DNA from: a candidate division KSB1 bacterium
GTDB lineage: Bacteria > Zhuqueibacterota > Zhuqueibacteria > Zhuqueibacterales > Zhuqueibacteraceae
Assembly (NCBI GenBank): GCA_034506255.1
Contig: JAPDPX010000007.1
Coordinates: 372,001-436,000 of the forward strand
Length of the DNA: 64,000 nucleotides
Reading direction: 5' to 3'
Under the pieces are notes generated by a model. It was given only the letters and a program-made list of their open reading frames with translations, was not told where the DNA came from and searched no databases. A program made the position numbers and the translations under genes. Numbering within the stretch: the stretch's first letter is position 1; each line of letters opens with the position of its first letter. Positions 43,946 to 53,589 of the stretch are shown one piece after another.

Positions 43946-44072
43946 CCACTCCTGCCTGAGTTGACCGCACGTTGGCCTGCAAAATTTTTATGCACCACTT
44001 CCCGGGTGGTCGGGTGTCGCGATCGAATCGGCGTTCCTCGCGGAGGGGATCAATCTGAATGCAAAATTCAGG
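43941..44072 (-). repeat. Dispersed repeat family B, reverse orientation
   Basis: Read on the minus strand it starts CCTGAATTTTGCATTCAGAT, then GATCGCGACACCC, GTGGTGCATAAAAATTTTG and ACGTGCGGTC, in the same order as the copy at 7717-7850. It lies upstream of the GT2 gene. Confidence 0.8.
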
Positions 44073-44275
44073 TCCCCCACAAATTCCCGGCGGGGGTCCT
44101 GGCAATGGCGGTAAAGAAACGTCCGTCTCCGATTCCGACCATCAACGAACTTGGTTTTTTGCCCGGCGTCTGGCATTTTCCCGCGGTGCGCCGGGAAACG
44201 CACCTGCATGCAAAACCAGTTGCGGCATTCACCAACCAGTGATCACGCAAGCCGACGCCCAGGGAGGAAGGCAGC

Positions 44276-44998
44276 ATGGTTTTATCCATCATCATCCCGC
44301 TCTATAACGAGCGCGCCACCATCGCACAAGTAATCGAACGCGTGCTCGCCGTGCCGTGTGCCAAGCAGATCATCGTCGTGGATGACGGCTCCACGGATGG
44401 CAGTGCGGAGATCGTCGCCGCTCTGGCCCGCACGCAGCCGCTGCTGTTGCTGTCGCATCCGCGCAATTTGGGCAAGGGGCAGGCGATCAAAACCGGCCTC
44501 ACCGCCGCCACCGGCGAGGTGATCATCATTCAAGATGCGGATTTGGAATATCACCCGGAAGATTACCCGGCGGCGCTGGCCCTCATCGAGCAGGGCTGGG
44601 CCGACGCGGTGTACGGCTCGCGCTTTCTCGGACCGCACCGCGTGTTTCTCTTCTGGCACTTTGTCGGCAACAGGCTGCTGACGTTGCTGGCGAACGTCAT
44701 CACCTCCGGCATTCTTTCGGACATGGAAACCGGCTTCAAAGTCATCCGTGCCGCGGTGCTGCGGGATTTGGCAATCCAATCCTGTTCCTTCGACTTCGAA
44801 GTCGAGGTGACGATCAAATTGTTCAAATACGGCTATCGTGTTTACGAAATTCCGATCACCTACACCGGCCGTGACTATCATGAGGGCAAGAAGATCACCT
44901 GGCGCGACGGGGTGCGCGCGCTGCTGGCGTTGTTGAAATGGGGAGTGCTGGTGCGCCGGCGACGGCAGCAGGCAACGCCGGCGCGCCGAGGCGGCTGA
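44276..44998 (+). CDS. Glycosyltransferase family 2 (dolichyl/polyprenyl-phosphate sugar synthase-like)
   Basis: 240 residues. GT-A motifs: LSIIIPLYNERATI, IIVVDDGSTDGS, NLGKGQAIKTGL, and the metal site IIQDADLEYHPEDYP. The pattern TGFKVIRAAVLRDL and FEVEVTIKLFKYGYRVYEIPI is that of the DPM1/polyprenyl-phosphate-glucose family. No C-terminal TM helices are present. It would load a sugar onto a polyprenyl phosphate at the inner membrane. GGAGGAAGG precedes the ATG. It is the only plus-strand gene here and stands apart from the polysaccharide operon. Confidence 0.9.
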   Translation: MVLSIIIPLYNERATIAQVIERVLAVPCAKQIIVVDDGSTDGSAEIVAALARTQPLLLLSHPRNLGKGQAIKTGLTAATGEVIIIQDADLEYHPEDYPAALALIEQGWADAVYGSRFLGPHRVFLFWHFVGNRLLTLLANVITSGILSDMETGFKVIRAAVLRDLAIQSCSFDFEVEVTIKLFKYGYRVYEIPITYTGRDYHEGKKITWRDGVRALLALLKWGVLVRRRRQQATPARRGG

Positions 44999-45245
44999 AT
45001 CACAACTCGAGAGAAAATCACCAGCGGATGGAAACAACCCAGCGGAGAAACCGCCAGGGCGCTCAGTCCAGAAGTGCGTACAACTCGAATGAACCGTTCT
45101 CTGGCTCCTGACGCAGCGCCCGAGCGGTGATGTTTTCGCAAGGAAACCAAATCTCTCACAGGTGAGACACCACCCTGCGCCTGCCGGCACGCTTACAGAG
45201 AGCTGGCGGCGCAACGACACCATGAGGAATTGAATGCAGTGGGCC

Positions 45246-46547
45246 TTACGGCTGGGTCAAATCGATTGTCAAGTGCGTGGTATCGCCGGGGATGATGTCA
45301 AGCTCCCTGACTTTTATCCCCCAGCGCGGATGCAGGATTTTGACTTGATTGCGGCCGGCAGGCAGCGACACGGCGGCCGGCAGTGGCGTGGTCCCGATGG
45401 AATCACCGTTGAGAAAAACCGTGCCCCAGGGAAGGACGTGCAGATCCAGATAGCCGGTTCCAGCCGTGCTGCTGCCGGGCAGCGCGATGGCTGCTTTGAT
45501 CGGGCGCGCCGGGTTGCTGTCATCAAAATAGTATTCCTTCAGGCCTTTGATGAAGAGCACGCCCGCAAGAAACATGCTGGCGCTCATGATGGCGGCCACG
45601 CCCCAGCTCAACGTTGGAATGCGGCGCGGGGTGGGCGCCGGCGCACTGCTGGCCGGCGACAGGATGGCGTTGGACTGCATCACCACCTGAAAGTAGGTAT
45701 CGGGCGATTCGAGAAAATAGGCGAGGTGATTGCGGTTGGTGTTCAAACCGTACTTCTTTTCGAGGAATTTGAGATCGTCGATCACTGCCGCGGCGCTGCG
45801 ATAGCGCTGCGCGGGATTTTTGGCCAGCAGCTTCTGGCAGGTGACGATCAACTCGGGTGGCGTTTCCGGCCGCAGCTTCGCGATCGGCACCGGGTCCCAG
45901 TTGACCACGTGCAGCAGGGTGGCCGCAACCGTGCGATTGACAAAAGCGACCTCGCCGGTGATGATCTCGTAAAGCACGGCGCCCAGGGAGAACAAATCAC
46001 TCGCCGGCCCGACCTCCTGACCCAAAATGTATTCCGGCGACATGTAGGCCGGCGTGCCGATGGTGAGGGGATTGGAATCCGCCAGCTCGTGCGCCGATCC
46101 CAAATCACCCAGTTTGACCGCGCCGTTCATCGCCAAAAAAATGTTCTGCGGTTTGATGTCCCGGTGCAGCACTTTGTTTTGATGCACGGCGCCGATGGCG
46201 GCGGCCAGCTCCTTGGTGAGGTAAATGCACAGATCGAGTGGCAGGCGCTTGTGCTGTTTGATCAACTCGTGCAGGGTGGGACCTTCGATGTATTCCAGCA
46301 CGATGTAGGGCTGGTCGTCGAGCGCGCCGGCATGCAGCGTGCGCCGCAGGTTGGGGTGGTTGATTCTGGCGCTGATGCGGCTTTCCTGGAGGAACTGTGT
46401 GCGCCAGTGCTCCTGCGCCGCGGTTTCGGGCCGCAGCATTTTGATCAACACCACCTGGTTGCAGCGCGCATCCACCGCTTTGAACACGGTGGTGACCGGC
46501 CCGTTCTTCAGTTCGGCGAAGATCTGGTAGCCTTCAATTCTTTCCAT
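45246..46547 (-). CDS. Membrane-linked Ser/Thr protein kinase with PEGA domain
   Basis: 433 residues. An N-terminal Hanks-type kinase domain has Lys36 in VVLIKML, the catalytic HRD (128-130) in VLHRDIKPQN, and KLGDLG with DLG (148-150) in place of DFG. The glycine loop is degenerate (ELKNGPVTTVF lacks GxGxxG). SAHELADSNPLTIGTPAYMSPE is the activation segment. A TM (about 325-345, IPTLSWGVAAIMSASMFLAG) leads to a PEGA-type beta domain (TVFLNGDSIGTTPLP). The ATG at 46547 overlaps the sigma-54 activator stop by 14 bases, so the two are coupled and probably act together. Confidence 0.9.
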   Translation of the reverse strand: MERIEGYQIFAELKNGPVTTVFKAVDARCNQVVLIKMLRPETAAQEHWRTQFLQESRISARINHPNLRRTLHAGALDDQPYIVLEYIEGPTLHELIKQHKRLPLDLCIYLTKELAAAIGAVHQNKVLHRDIKPQNIFLAMNGAVKLGDLGSAHELADSNPLTIGTPAYMSPEYILGQEVGPASDLFSLGAVLYEIITGEVAFVNRTVAATLLHVVNWDPVPIAKLRPETPPELIVTCQKLLAKNPAQRYRSAAAVIDDLKFLEKKYGLNTNRNHLAYFLESPDTYFQVVMQSNAILSPASSAPAPTPRRIPTLSWGVAAIMSASMFLAGVLFIKGLKEYYFDDSNPARPIKAAIALPGSSTAGTGYLDLHVLPWGTVFLNGDSIGTTPLPAAVSLPAGRNQVKILHPRWGIKVRELDIIPGDTTHLTIDLTQP

Positions 46548-48021
46548 TTTGCCACTGCTTCTGCTTGTATTGGATCCACCGCCGTGAGACGCCCAGCCGC
46601 GAGGCGGCATGCGTCACGTTGCCGCCGGTTTCACGCAGAGTCTGCTCCACCAGCCGGCGCACCAACTGCTCCACGGTCATGCCCGCCGGCACGAGATGAC
46701 CGTTGGGCTCGGCCAGACGCAGGTCCTCCACGCCAATGAGGGCGCCCTTGGCGTGCACCACGGCGCGCTCGATGGTATTGCGCAACTCACGAATGTTGCC
46801 CGGCCAATGGTGGCGGGTCAGGCGGTCGAGCGCCGCCGAGGAAAAGCCGTGAATGTTCTTGCGGTACTTTTCGGTGAACATCTGCAGAAAGTGTTGCGCC
46901 AGCAGTGGGATGTCTTCGGTGCGTTCGCGCAGGGGCGGCAGATAAATGTTCATCACGTTGAGGCGGTAGTACAAATCTTCGCGAAAGGAGCCGTCACGGA
47001 TTTTCTGCTGCAGATCCTTGTTGGTGGCGGTGATGATGCGGACATCGACCTTGCGCACATGGTTCTCGCCCACCCGCTTGATCTCCCCCTCCTGCAGCAC
47101 GCGCAGCAATTGCGTTTGCAGGGTGAGCGAGATGTCGCCGATCTCGTCGAGGAAGAACGTGCCGGTGTCGGCGGTTTCGAACAGGCCTTTCTTGTCGCTG
47201 ATCGCGCCGGTGAAGGCGCCTTTCTTGTGGCCGAACAGCTCGCTCTCCAACAGGGACTCCGGCAGGGCGCCGCAAAACAGCGCCACAAACGGCTTCTCGC
47301 GGCGGGCGCCATGGTGGTGCAGGGCGCGCGCCACCAGCTCCTTGCCCGTGCCGCTCTCGCCCTGAATCAGCACCGGCGCGTCGGAGTCCAGCAGGCTGTT
47401 GATGGTGTCGAAAATCTGCTTCATCTTGTGGCTCTCGCCGATGATGCCGGCAAAGCCGCTGGCGCGCTGCACCTCCTTGCGCAACTGGCGGTTCTCCTCC
47501 TGCAGTTGCTGGTAGAGCTGGGCGTTCTCGATGGCGATGGCGGCCTGGTTGGCGAAAGTCATCAGAAAGGGGATGCTGGTCTGGGTGAACCCGCTGCGGT
47601 GGTTGATGCTGTCCAGATAGATGGCGCCGATGCGGCGCTCCTTGATCTTCAGCGGCACACACGCAATCGAGCGGATCTGGTACATGATGATGCTGTGCAT
47701 GTCTTCGAAGGCGCCTTCGCTCTGCGTGTCATAGATCAACACCGCCTCGCCGGTTTGCAGCACCTGGCGCACCACGCTGGAGGAGATGCGCGCCACGTCT
47801 TCGATTTTCTCTTCGGTGATGTTGCGGGCGATGCGCACCACCGGCGTGCCGGTTTCATTGTTCAGCAGGATGAAGCCACGCTCCGCCGCGACGGTTTCCA
47901 ACGCGATGTCCATGATCTTTTCGAGCAACACGTCGAGCTGTTGGAGCGTGTTGATGACGGTGCTGATGCGCGACAGGGCGTCCAGCAGCGCCTCGCCGCT
48001 CTGACGAGTTTCGTTATCCAT
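46534..48021 (-). CDS. Sigma-54-dependent activator with GAF sensor
   Basis: 495 residues. A GAF domain (about 10-170, ETVAAERGFILLN, SIACVPLKIKERRIGAIYLD) replaces a receiver domain. The AAA+ core is complete: Walker A GESGTGKE (221-228), GAFTGA (268-273), Walker B FFLDEIGD (289-296). A C-terminal Fis-type HTH ends VTHAASRLGVSRRWIQY. It should activate sigma-54 promoters in response to a small ligand or to phosphorylation by the overlapping kinase (inference). Confidence 0.93.
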   Translation of the reverse strand: MDNETRQSGEALLDALSRISTVINTLQQLDVLLEKIMDIALETVAAERGFILLNNETGTPVVRIARNITEEKIEDVARISSSVVRQVLQTGEAVLIYDTQSEGAFEDMHSIIMYQIRSIACVPLKIKERRIGAIYLDSINHRSGFTQTSIPFLMTFANQAAIAIENAQLYQQLQEENRQLRKEVQRASGFAGIIGESHKMKQIFDTINSLLDSDAPVLIQGESGTGKELVARALHHHGARREKPFVALFCGALPESLLESELFGHKKGAFTGAISDKKGLFETADTGTFFLDEIGDISLTLQTQLLRVLQEGEIKRVGENHVRKVDVRIITATNKDLQQKIRDGSFREDLYYRLNVMNIYLPPLRERTEDIPLLAQHFLQMFTEKYRKNIHGFSSAALDRLTRHHWPGNIRELRNTIERAVVHAKGALIGVEDLRLAEPNGHLVPAGMTVEQLVRRLVEQTLRETGGNVTHAASRLGVSRRWIQYKQKQWQNGKN

Positions 48022-48412
48022 GGGTCTTTGCCAGCATGCAACGCCAAACCGGGATGATCACATGTGCCGGCGCAACACCGTGGTGCTGCTTTGCAGTCAG
48101 TCGGTCGATTGCGCCCGGGTCTTGCAGGTTGTGCTCCCGCTCAACAAGGTGGGCAAACGGCACGACCGTGCAGTGTGCCGGGTTAGAAAAGATGCGGTCC
48201 CGAACAAGGGCACCATTTTGGGAGTTGTGGGGCGGCCATGCCATGGTCACGCAACGGCCGCCACTGGCCTGCAACATGAATTGCAGGCATGGCACCCGGG
48301 AAATCCTGCGGCGATTTCTTGCAGAGGGCCGCAAAATTCAGTTATGATATACCGGCAGCGGCGGGGGATCGCTGAAAGGGAGGGATTCGTTTGCGGGTTA
48401 AGGCGGGCAAAA
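48022..48412. other. Gap between argB and the sigma-54 activator
   Basis: About 390 bases without a gene. A perfect 8-bp hairpin, GCCTGCAA-CATGAA-TTGCAGGC (48267-48288), stands about 130 bases past argB without a T tract. No clear sigma-54 site was found. Confidence 0.5.
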
Positions 48413-49198
48413 TCAAAGACGCAGCCGCGTGCCCGCGTTGCTGGCGGGCGCAGCCGCCTGCCGCAACTGCGAGGCGTGGCACAGGACGACACTTGCGACG
48501 CCATGCTGCAACGCGGCAAAAGCCTCGTCCAGTTTGGGAAGCATGCCTTTGGAAATCACACCACCGGCCTTGAGTTGCTGATAATCCGCCGGCGTCAGCA
48601 AAGGAACAACATCGTCCTCGCGGCTGGAAGCGAGCACGCCTTTCTTGTCGAAGCAATAGATCAGGGTGATGTCATATCTGCCTGACAACGCGCTGGCGAG
48701 CGCCGCCGCGAGGGTGTCGGCATTGGTGTTGAGCATTTGCCCGCGGCCGTCATGCGTAAGCGGCGCGAACACCGGCACCAACCCGGCGCCCAGCAAGGTC
48801 TGCAGCGCGGCCGTGTCCACTCGTTCAATGTCACCCACATAGCCGAAGTCAATATGGGGATGCCGGCGCTTGCCGGCCCGCACGCTGTCGGCATCCGCGC
48901 CGGTCAGGCCCAGGGCGTTGCAACCGCGCGCCTGCAGCCCGCTGACCAGCGTCTTGTTGATCAGCCCGCCATACACCATCGTCACCACCTTCAGCGTCTC
49001 CGCGTCCGTGATGCGGCGGCCGTCAATCATTTGCGTTGTGATGCCGAGTGTCGCCGCCAGGTCCGTGGCCAGCTTGCCACCGCCGTGCACCAGGAGTTTT
49101 CGACCGGGGAGGGCGCTGAAATCATCGAGAAATGCGGCCAGTTCCGCGGGGGCATCGATGACATTGCCGCCGATCTTGACAAGCAGCAGTTTTTCCAT
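48413..49198 (-). CDS. argB: N-acyl-glutamate kinase (ArgB)
   Basis: 261 residues of the amino-acid kinase fold: LVKIGGNVID, LLVHGGGKLATDL, DGRRITDAETL, and LNTNADTLAAALASAL. It phosphorylates the gamma carboxyl of N-acetyl- or N-succinyl-glutamate. Wording such as GGKLATDLAATLGI and ARGCNALGLTGADAD recalls Bacteroidetes ArgB proteins, some of which use succinylated substrates; this is recall, not alignment. GGAGG lies six bases upstream; the stop of argD is one base before the ATG. Confidence 0.94.
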   Translation of the reverse strand: MEKLLLVKIGGNVIDAPAELAAFLDDFSALPGRKLLVHGGGKLATDLAATLGITTQMIDGRRITDAETLKVVTMVYGGLINKTLVSGLQARGCNALGLTGADADSVRAGKRRHPHIDFGYVGDIERVDTAALQTLLGAGLVPVFAPLTHDGRGQMLNTNADTLAAALASALSGRYDITLIYCFDKKGVLASSREDDVVPLLTPADYQQLKAGGVISKGMLPKLDEAFAALQHGVASVVLCHASQLRQAAAPASNAGTRLRL

Positions 49199-49199
49199 T

Positions 49200-50336
49200 T
49201 CACACCTCCTGCAACGCGGCGGTGAAATGTTCGAGAAAGTGTTGCGCATGTGCGCGGGTGAGGGTCAGTGGCGGCAGCAGTCGGATGACATGGGGATCAT
49301 GCGCCGAACCGGTGAAGATGTGATGCTGAAACAGCAGTTGTTTGCGCAAGCCGGCACTGGGGAAATCCAGCTCCAGGCCGATCATCAAGCCGCGGCCGCG
49401 CACCTCGCGCACGCGGTCGGCAATTTGGCGCAAATTCTCCAACAAGTAGGCGCCCACCACCCGGCTGTTTTCGATCAGATTTTCCGCGGCCATCACCTCG
49501 AGCACGGCCAGCGCCGCGGCGCAGGCAAGCGGATTGCCGCCAAACGTCGTGCCCAGCAGGCCGTGTGCAGCCTTAAATCGGGGATGGATCAGCACGCCTG
49601 CCACCGGAAAGCCGTTGCCCATGCCCTTGGCAATCGTGATCAAATCCGGCTGAATGCCGGCAAACTGATGCGCAAAAAATTTGCCCGTGCGGCCACAGCC
49701 CGATTGCACCTCATCCAGAATCAGCATGGCGCCGGCGCGCCGGCAAAGCGCCTGCACCTCCTGCAAAAACTCCGCGCCCGGCTCACGGATGCCGCCGATC
49801 CCCTGAATGCCCTCGATGATCACCGCACAAACATCTGCGCGCTGGAAAACCCGCTGCAGGGCTGCCACGTCATTCAACGGTGCAAAGATGACCTCATGAT
49901 TTTCGTTCAACGGTGCACGGATTTTGGGATTGTCGGTGACCGCCACGGCTGCGGAGGTGCGGCCGTGAAACGAATGCGCGAAGGCCACCACTGCCCTGCG
50001 ACCGGTGTGAAAGGAAGCCAGCTTGAGCGCGTTTTCATTGGCCTCCGCGCCGGAGTTACACAGAAACAACTGATACTCCGGATAACCGCTCAACTCGCCC
50101 AGGCGTGCCGCCAGCTCCTGCTGCAGAGGGAGTTGCACGGAGTTGGAGTAGAACCCGAGACGGTTGAGCTGTTCGGTCAACCGGCTGACATAGTGAGGGT
50201 GGCTGTGGCCGATGGAAATCACGGCATGCCCCCCATAGAAGTCGAGATATTGCACGCCGTGCTTGTCCCACAAATGAACATCACGGCCCTGCACCAGTTC
50301 GAGCTCGTAAAGCGGGTAGACATCGAAGAGCTGCAT
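49200..50336 (-). CDS. argD: N-acyl-ornithine aminotransferase (ArgD)
   Basis: 378 residues, class III aminotransferase: YLDFYGGHAVISIGHSHPHY, FLCNSGAEANENALK, FHGRTSAAVA, the Asp in LDEVQSGCGRTGKFFA and PLP lysine in ITIAKGMGNGFPVA. It converts N-acyl-glutamate semialdehyde to N-acyl-ornithine. The ATG at 50336 begins MQLFDVYPLYELELV. One base separates it from argB, about 200 bases from argC. Confidence 0.93.
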   Translation of the reverse strand: MQLFDVYPLYELELVQGRDVHLWDKHGVQYLDFYGGHAVISIGHSHPHYVSRLTEQLNRLGFYSNSVQLPLQQELAARLGELSGYPEYQLFLCNSGAEANENALKLASFHTGRRAVVAFAHSFHGRTSAAVAVTDNPKIRAPLNENHEVIFAPLNDVAALQRVFQRADVCAVIIEGIQGIGGIREPGAEFLQEVQALCRRAGAMLILDEVQSGCGRTGKFFAHQFAGIQPDLITIAKGMGNGFPVAGVLIHPRFKAAHGLLGTTFGGNPLACAAALAVLEVMAAENLIENSRVVGAYLLENLRQIADRVREVRGRGLMIGLELDFPSAGLRKQLLFQHHIFTGSAHDPHVIRLLPPLTLTRAHAQHFLEHFTAALQEV

Positions 50337-50538
50337 TGATGGGTTTTCCTCGGAAATTGCAATTGCCGGTGGCCGGGTGGTTTCAAGCCGAGGCCGGAAA
50401 ACCTGGTTGCGTGTCATGTTGCCAGCGGTGGCTGCTGCCGGCAGCGGGCAAGCGTCCGGCCGGATGACGCAGCACGCCGTCCTCTTTCTCGCAATCGCAT
50501 GCGGGCATTGCGAAACGGCTGGGCATGCCGCGCGGTTG

Positions 50539-51513
50539 TCAATACGCCACGGCTTTCAGGCGCAAACCCAGCATTTCGTCCCAGCCGAACATCAGGTTCA
50601 TGTTCTGCACCGCCTGTCCGGAGGCGCCCTTGAGCAAATTGTCGATCACGCTGGTGAGAAACAGCTTGCTGCCGTGTTTTTCCAGATAGAGCACGCAATG
50701 GTTGGTGTTCACCACCTGCTTGAGATCGGGGGTTTTGCGGCTGAGGCGCACGCAGGGGTGCGTGGCGTAATATTCGGCATAGAGTTCGCAGGCTTGCGCC
50801 AGCGACAGATCACAGTCCAAATAGAGCGCGCCGAGAATGCCACGCGTGAAGTTGCCGCGAAACGGCAGGAAGTTGATCTGCGCCTCCCCAATCGGCTGGA
50901 GCAATTTCAGGCCCTGGTAGATTTCAGCGAGATGCTGATGCTGAAAGGGCTTGTAGACCTGCACGTTGTTGCTGCGCCAACTGAAATGGCTGGTCTCGCT
51001 GAGCGCCTGGCCGGCGCCGGTCGAGCCGGTAATGGCGCTGACATGGATTTCGCCGCGCAACAAGCCGTGCTGCGCCAGCGGCAGCAGGGCCAGTTGGATG
51101 GCGGTGGCAAAACAGCCGGGATTGGCGACGCGACGGGCGCGGGCAATCGCGGCGCGCTGCAACTCGGGCAGACCATAAACAAAACCATGGTCCGGAATCT
51201 GCGTCAGGCGGTGATCCTGGCTGAAGTCGATGATGCGCAGGCCCGCGGGCAGGGGCTGTTCGCGCAGGTAGCGCGCGGATTCGCCGTGCCCCAGACAGAG
51301 GAAAAGCAGGTCGAGATCTTCGGCCATTTCGGCGGAGAATTGCAATGCGGTTTCACCGAGGAGATCGCCATGCACCTCGGCAACCGGCTTGCCGGCATGA
51401 TGGCGGCTGTGGGCGCAGCGCACTTCCACCGCGGGGTGGTGCAGCAAAAGACGCAGCAATTCGCCGCCGGTGTAGCCGCTCGCGCCGGCGATGCCAACTT
51501 TAACCTTGCCCAT
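50539..51513 (-). CDS. argC: N-acyl-gamma-glutamyl-phosphate reductase (ArgC)
   Basis: 324 residues. NADP fold GIAGASGYTGGELLRLLLHHP, catalytic Cys in RVANPGCFATAIQLAL, and AITGSTGAGQALSETSHFSWRSNN with the conserved HH-like region. It reduces the acyl phosphate made by ArgB. Overlaps the argG fusion stop by 14 bases, so they are one transcript. Confidence 0.94.
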   Translation of the reverse strand: MGKVKVGIAGASGYTGGELLRLLLHHPAVEVRCAHSRHHAGKPVAEVHGDLLGETALQFSAEMAEDLDLLFLCLGHGESARYLREQPLPAGLRIIDFSQDHRLTQIPDHGFVYGLPELQRAAIARARRVANPGCFATAIQLALLPLAQHGLLRGEIHVSAITGSTGAGQALSETSHFSWRSNNVQVYKPFQHQHLAEIYQGLKLLQPIGEAQINFLPFRGNFTRGILGALYLDCDLSLAQACELYAEYYATHPCVRLSRKTPDLKQVVNTNHCVLYLEKHGSKLFLTSVIDNLLKGASGQAVQNMNLMFGWDEMLGLRLKAVAY

Positions 51514-53287
51514 TCTTGCGGTTCACCTTGTAATATGTGGTGTAGGGATTGGCCAGCATTTTGGCGAAGCCCCGGGCATCTTCGCCGGTCCAGAAATGAT
51601 GCGCTTCGTTGTAGGCCGAGTATTCCGGCGAAAGCAGATCATGCGCCGAGCTGATGCCGAGAATCTGAAAACGATAGGGTGCCAAAAACACGGAAACCGT
51701 GCCGCTGACGTTTTGTTGCGAATCGGCCAGAAAGCGCTCGATGTTGCGCATCACCGGATCGAGGAAATGGCCTTCATGCAGCATGGTGCCATACCACCCG
51801 GCCAACTGGTCTTTCCAGTAAAGCTGCCACTTGGTGAGCACGTGTCGCTCCAGGGCATGATGCGCCTTGATGATCACCAGCGGCGCGGCGGCTTCGAATC
51901 CCAGGCGGTCTTTGATGCCGATGGCCGAGTCATCCACGTAAATGTCGCGGCCAATGGCATAGGGTCCGGCGATTTTTTCGAGTTGCTGAATGGCCTGCAC
52001 GGGATCGTCATACCGGCAGTCGTTGATGCCGGCCAGTTCGCCCTGCTGAAAATGCAGTTCGAGGGTTTGCGGCGTGGGGTTGGTGAACCGCGTGGGGAAG
52101 GCCTCTTCCGGCAGCCACTCGGAGGAGGTGTAAATTTCCGGCCCGCTGATGGTGGTGCCCCACAGCCCCTTGTTGACCGAGTATTGCAACCGCGCCCAGT
52201 CAAAATCGGGCTGGTGTTTTTTCAAATACTCGATCTCGGCATTGCGTGACACGTGCTGATCGCGAATGGGCGCCAGAATGGCGGCCTCGGGCAGGAGTGT
52301 GCCGAACGCGATGTCGAAGCGCACCTGATCGTTATCCAGGCCGGTGCTGCCGTGCGCCACGCTGCCGGCCTTGACGGCGCGGGCATATTGCGCCAGCGCG
52401 GTGGCCTGAAACACGCGCTCGGCGCTGGCCGAAAGCGGATAGGTGTTGTTCCGCAGCACATTGCCGAAGATGAGATACTTGATGCATTTCTGGTAGTAGT
52501 TCTGCGTTTCATCCAGCACGACATGCTGCTTGACGCCCAGCCGCCGTGCCATGCTTGCGATCTCCGCCAGCTCGGCGGCGGAAAAGCCGCCGGTGTTGAC
52601 CACCACGGAATGCACCTCCAGGCCGAGTTCCGCCGACAAGTATTTGGCGCAATAGCAGGTGTCCAGACCGCCGCTGAAGGCGAGCACCACCACGCGGTTT
52701 TCCCGCTTTCTGATGCCCGCCAGACGGCTCTCCTGCGGGTCGAAGAGCAGGCCGGTGCACAGGCAGTACTTGCGATTGTTGCGGGTGAGGATGTCGTAGT
52801 TGCGGCAGGTTTGGCAGCCCTCCCAAAACTCGCGGTCGGTGGTCAATTCGGAAAACGGCACCGGCTTGAAGCCCAGCTCGGTGTTCATCTTCATCACCGC
52901 GTGGCTGGTGGTGATGGAGAAGATTTTGGCATTGGGATAACGTTTGCGCGACAGTTCGAAGATGGCGTGTTTGATGCGCCGGCCCAGGCCCGAGTTGCGG
53001 TACTCCGGATCGACGATCAAGCCGGAGTTGGCGACATACTTGCCGTGCGTCCACGTTTCGATGTAGCTGAAGCCGATCAGCTTGCCACTGGAGTGAAAGG
53101 CGAGCACGGCCTTGCCCTCGCGCAGCTTTTGCGCCAGGTATTCCGGCGGCCGCTTGGCGATGCCGATGCCGCGCGCCCGCGCACTCTCCTCCAGCATGTG
53201 ACTGATTTGTTCGGCATAGGGCAGGTGGACTTCACTGGCGATTTCAAGGTGAAAAGGCTCCCGGGGATCAGGGGAATCATGAGACAT
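51500..53287 (-). CDS. argG: GNAT N-acyltransferase fused to argininosuccinate synthase
   Basis: 595 residues. Residues 1-155 are a GNAT acyltransferase with the acyl-CoA loop RNSGLGRR (97-104) and FSITTSHAVMKMN. A linker with Cys158, Cys161, Cys175 and Cys177 (CQTC and CLC) follows. From about residue 198 it is argininosuccinate synthase: PP-loop SGGLDT (205-210), AHGSTGLDNDQVRF, and the C-terminal LHEGHFLDPVMRNIERFL. The GNAT part recalls the free-standing GNAT gene upstream of argG in Bacteroidetes, thought to start arginine synthesis. First and last steps are thus joined in one chain. The ATG at 53287 begins MSHDSPDPREP; the longer frame is repeat sequence. Confidence 0.92.
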   Translation of the reverse strand: MSHDSPDPREPFHLEIASEVHLPYAEQISHMLEESARARGIGIAKRPPEYLAQKLREGKAVLAFHSSGKLIGFSYIETWTHGKYVANSGLIVDPEYRNSGLGRRIKHAIFELSRKRYPNAKIFSITTSHAVMKMNTELGFKPVPFSELTTDREFWEGCQTCRNYDILTRNNRKYCLCTGLLFDPQESRLAGIRKRENRVVVLAFSGGLDTCYCAKYLSAELGLEVHSVVVNTGGFSAAELAEIASMARRLGVKQHVVLDETQNYYQKCIKYLIFGNVLRNNTYPLSASAERVFQATALAQYARAVKAGSVAHGSTGLDNDQVRFDIAFGTLLPEAAILAPIRDQHVSRNAEIEYLKKHQPDFDWARLQYSVNKGLWGTTISGPEIYTSSEWLPEEAFPTRFTNPTPQTLELHFQQGELAGINDCRYDDPVQAIQQLEKIAGPYAIGRDIYVDDSAIGIKDRLGFEAAAPLVIIKAHHALERHVLTKWQLYWKDQLAGWYGTMLHEGHFLDPVMRNIERFLADSQQNVSGTVSVFLAPYRFQILGISSAHDLLSPEYSAYNEAHHFWTGEDARGFAKMLANPYTTYYKVNRKNGQG

Positions 53288-53458
53288 AACGGCAGTTCTT
53301 CCTCGGACACGAACAGAGGTTTGGGAATGCACCAGCCCGCACCGGCGGCCGGCAGGAGACGGCGGAGGTGTCAGCGCTGGCAGACAAAATTGCCGTAATG
53401 TAGAACCTGCAGCTTGATATGCAAGAAAACTTTTGCCTCCACGGCAATGTGTGGCATG

Positions 53459-53528
53459 GCGCACAGGCATTCCCGCCTGCCGACAGGATCTCTGCGCAAC
53501 CTTCCCCCACGTGACCGAGGCATTACCA
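53459..53528. repeat. Dispersed repeat family A copy
   Basis: GCGCACAGGCATTCCCGCCTGC, with GCCGACAGGATCTCTGCGC, then CACGTGACCGAGGCATTACC. The tail is shared with the copy at 59793. It fills the gap between argG and the lipoprotein gene, which are divergent; no promoter is clear. Confidence 0.65.
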
Positions 53529-53589
53529 TCCGCAAGATTTGCAGATTGCCCGTAATTGGCAGGAAGAAAAGGACAGAAAGGAATTCGCG

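Noticed and set aside
43756-44242. Small frames across the family B/C cluster
   Set aside because: Their peptides are translations of dispersed repeats that recur at 7717-7965 in other frames.
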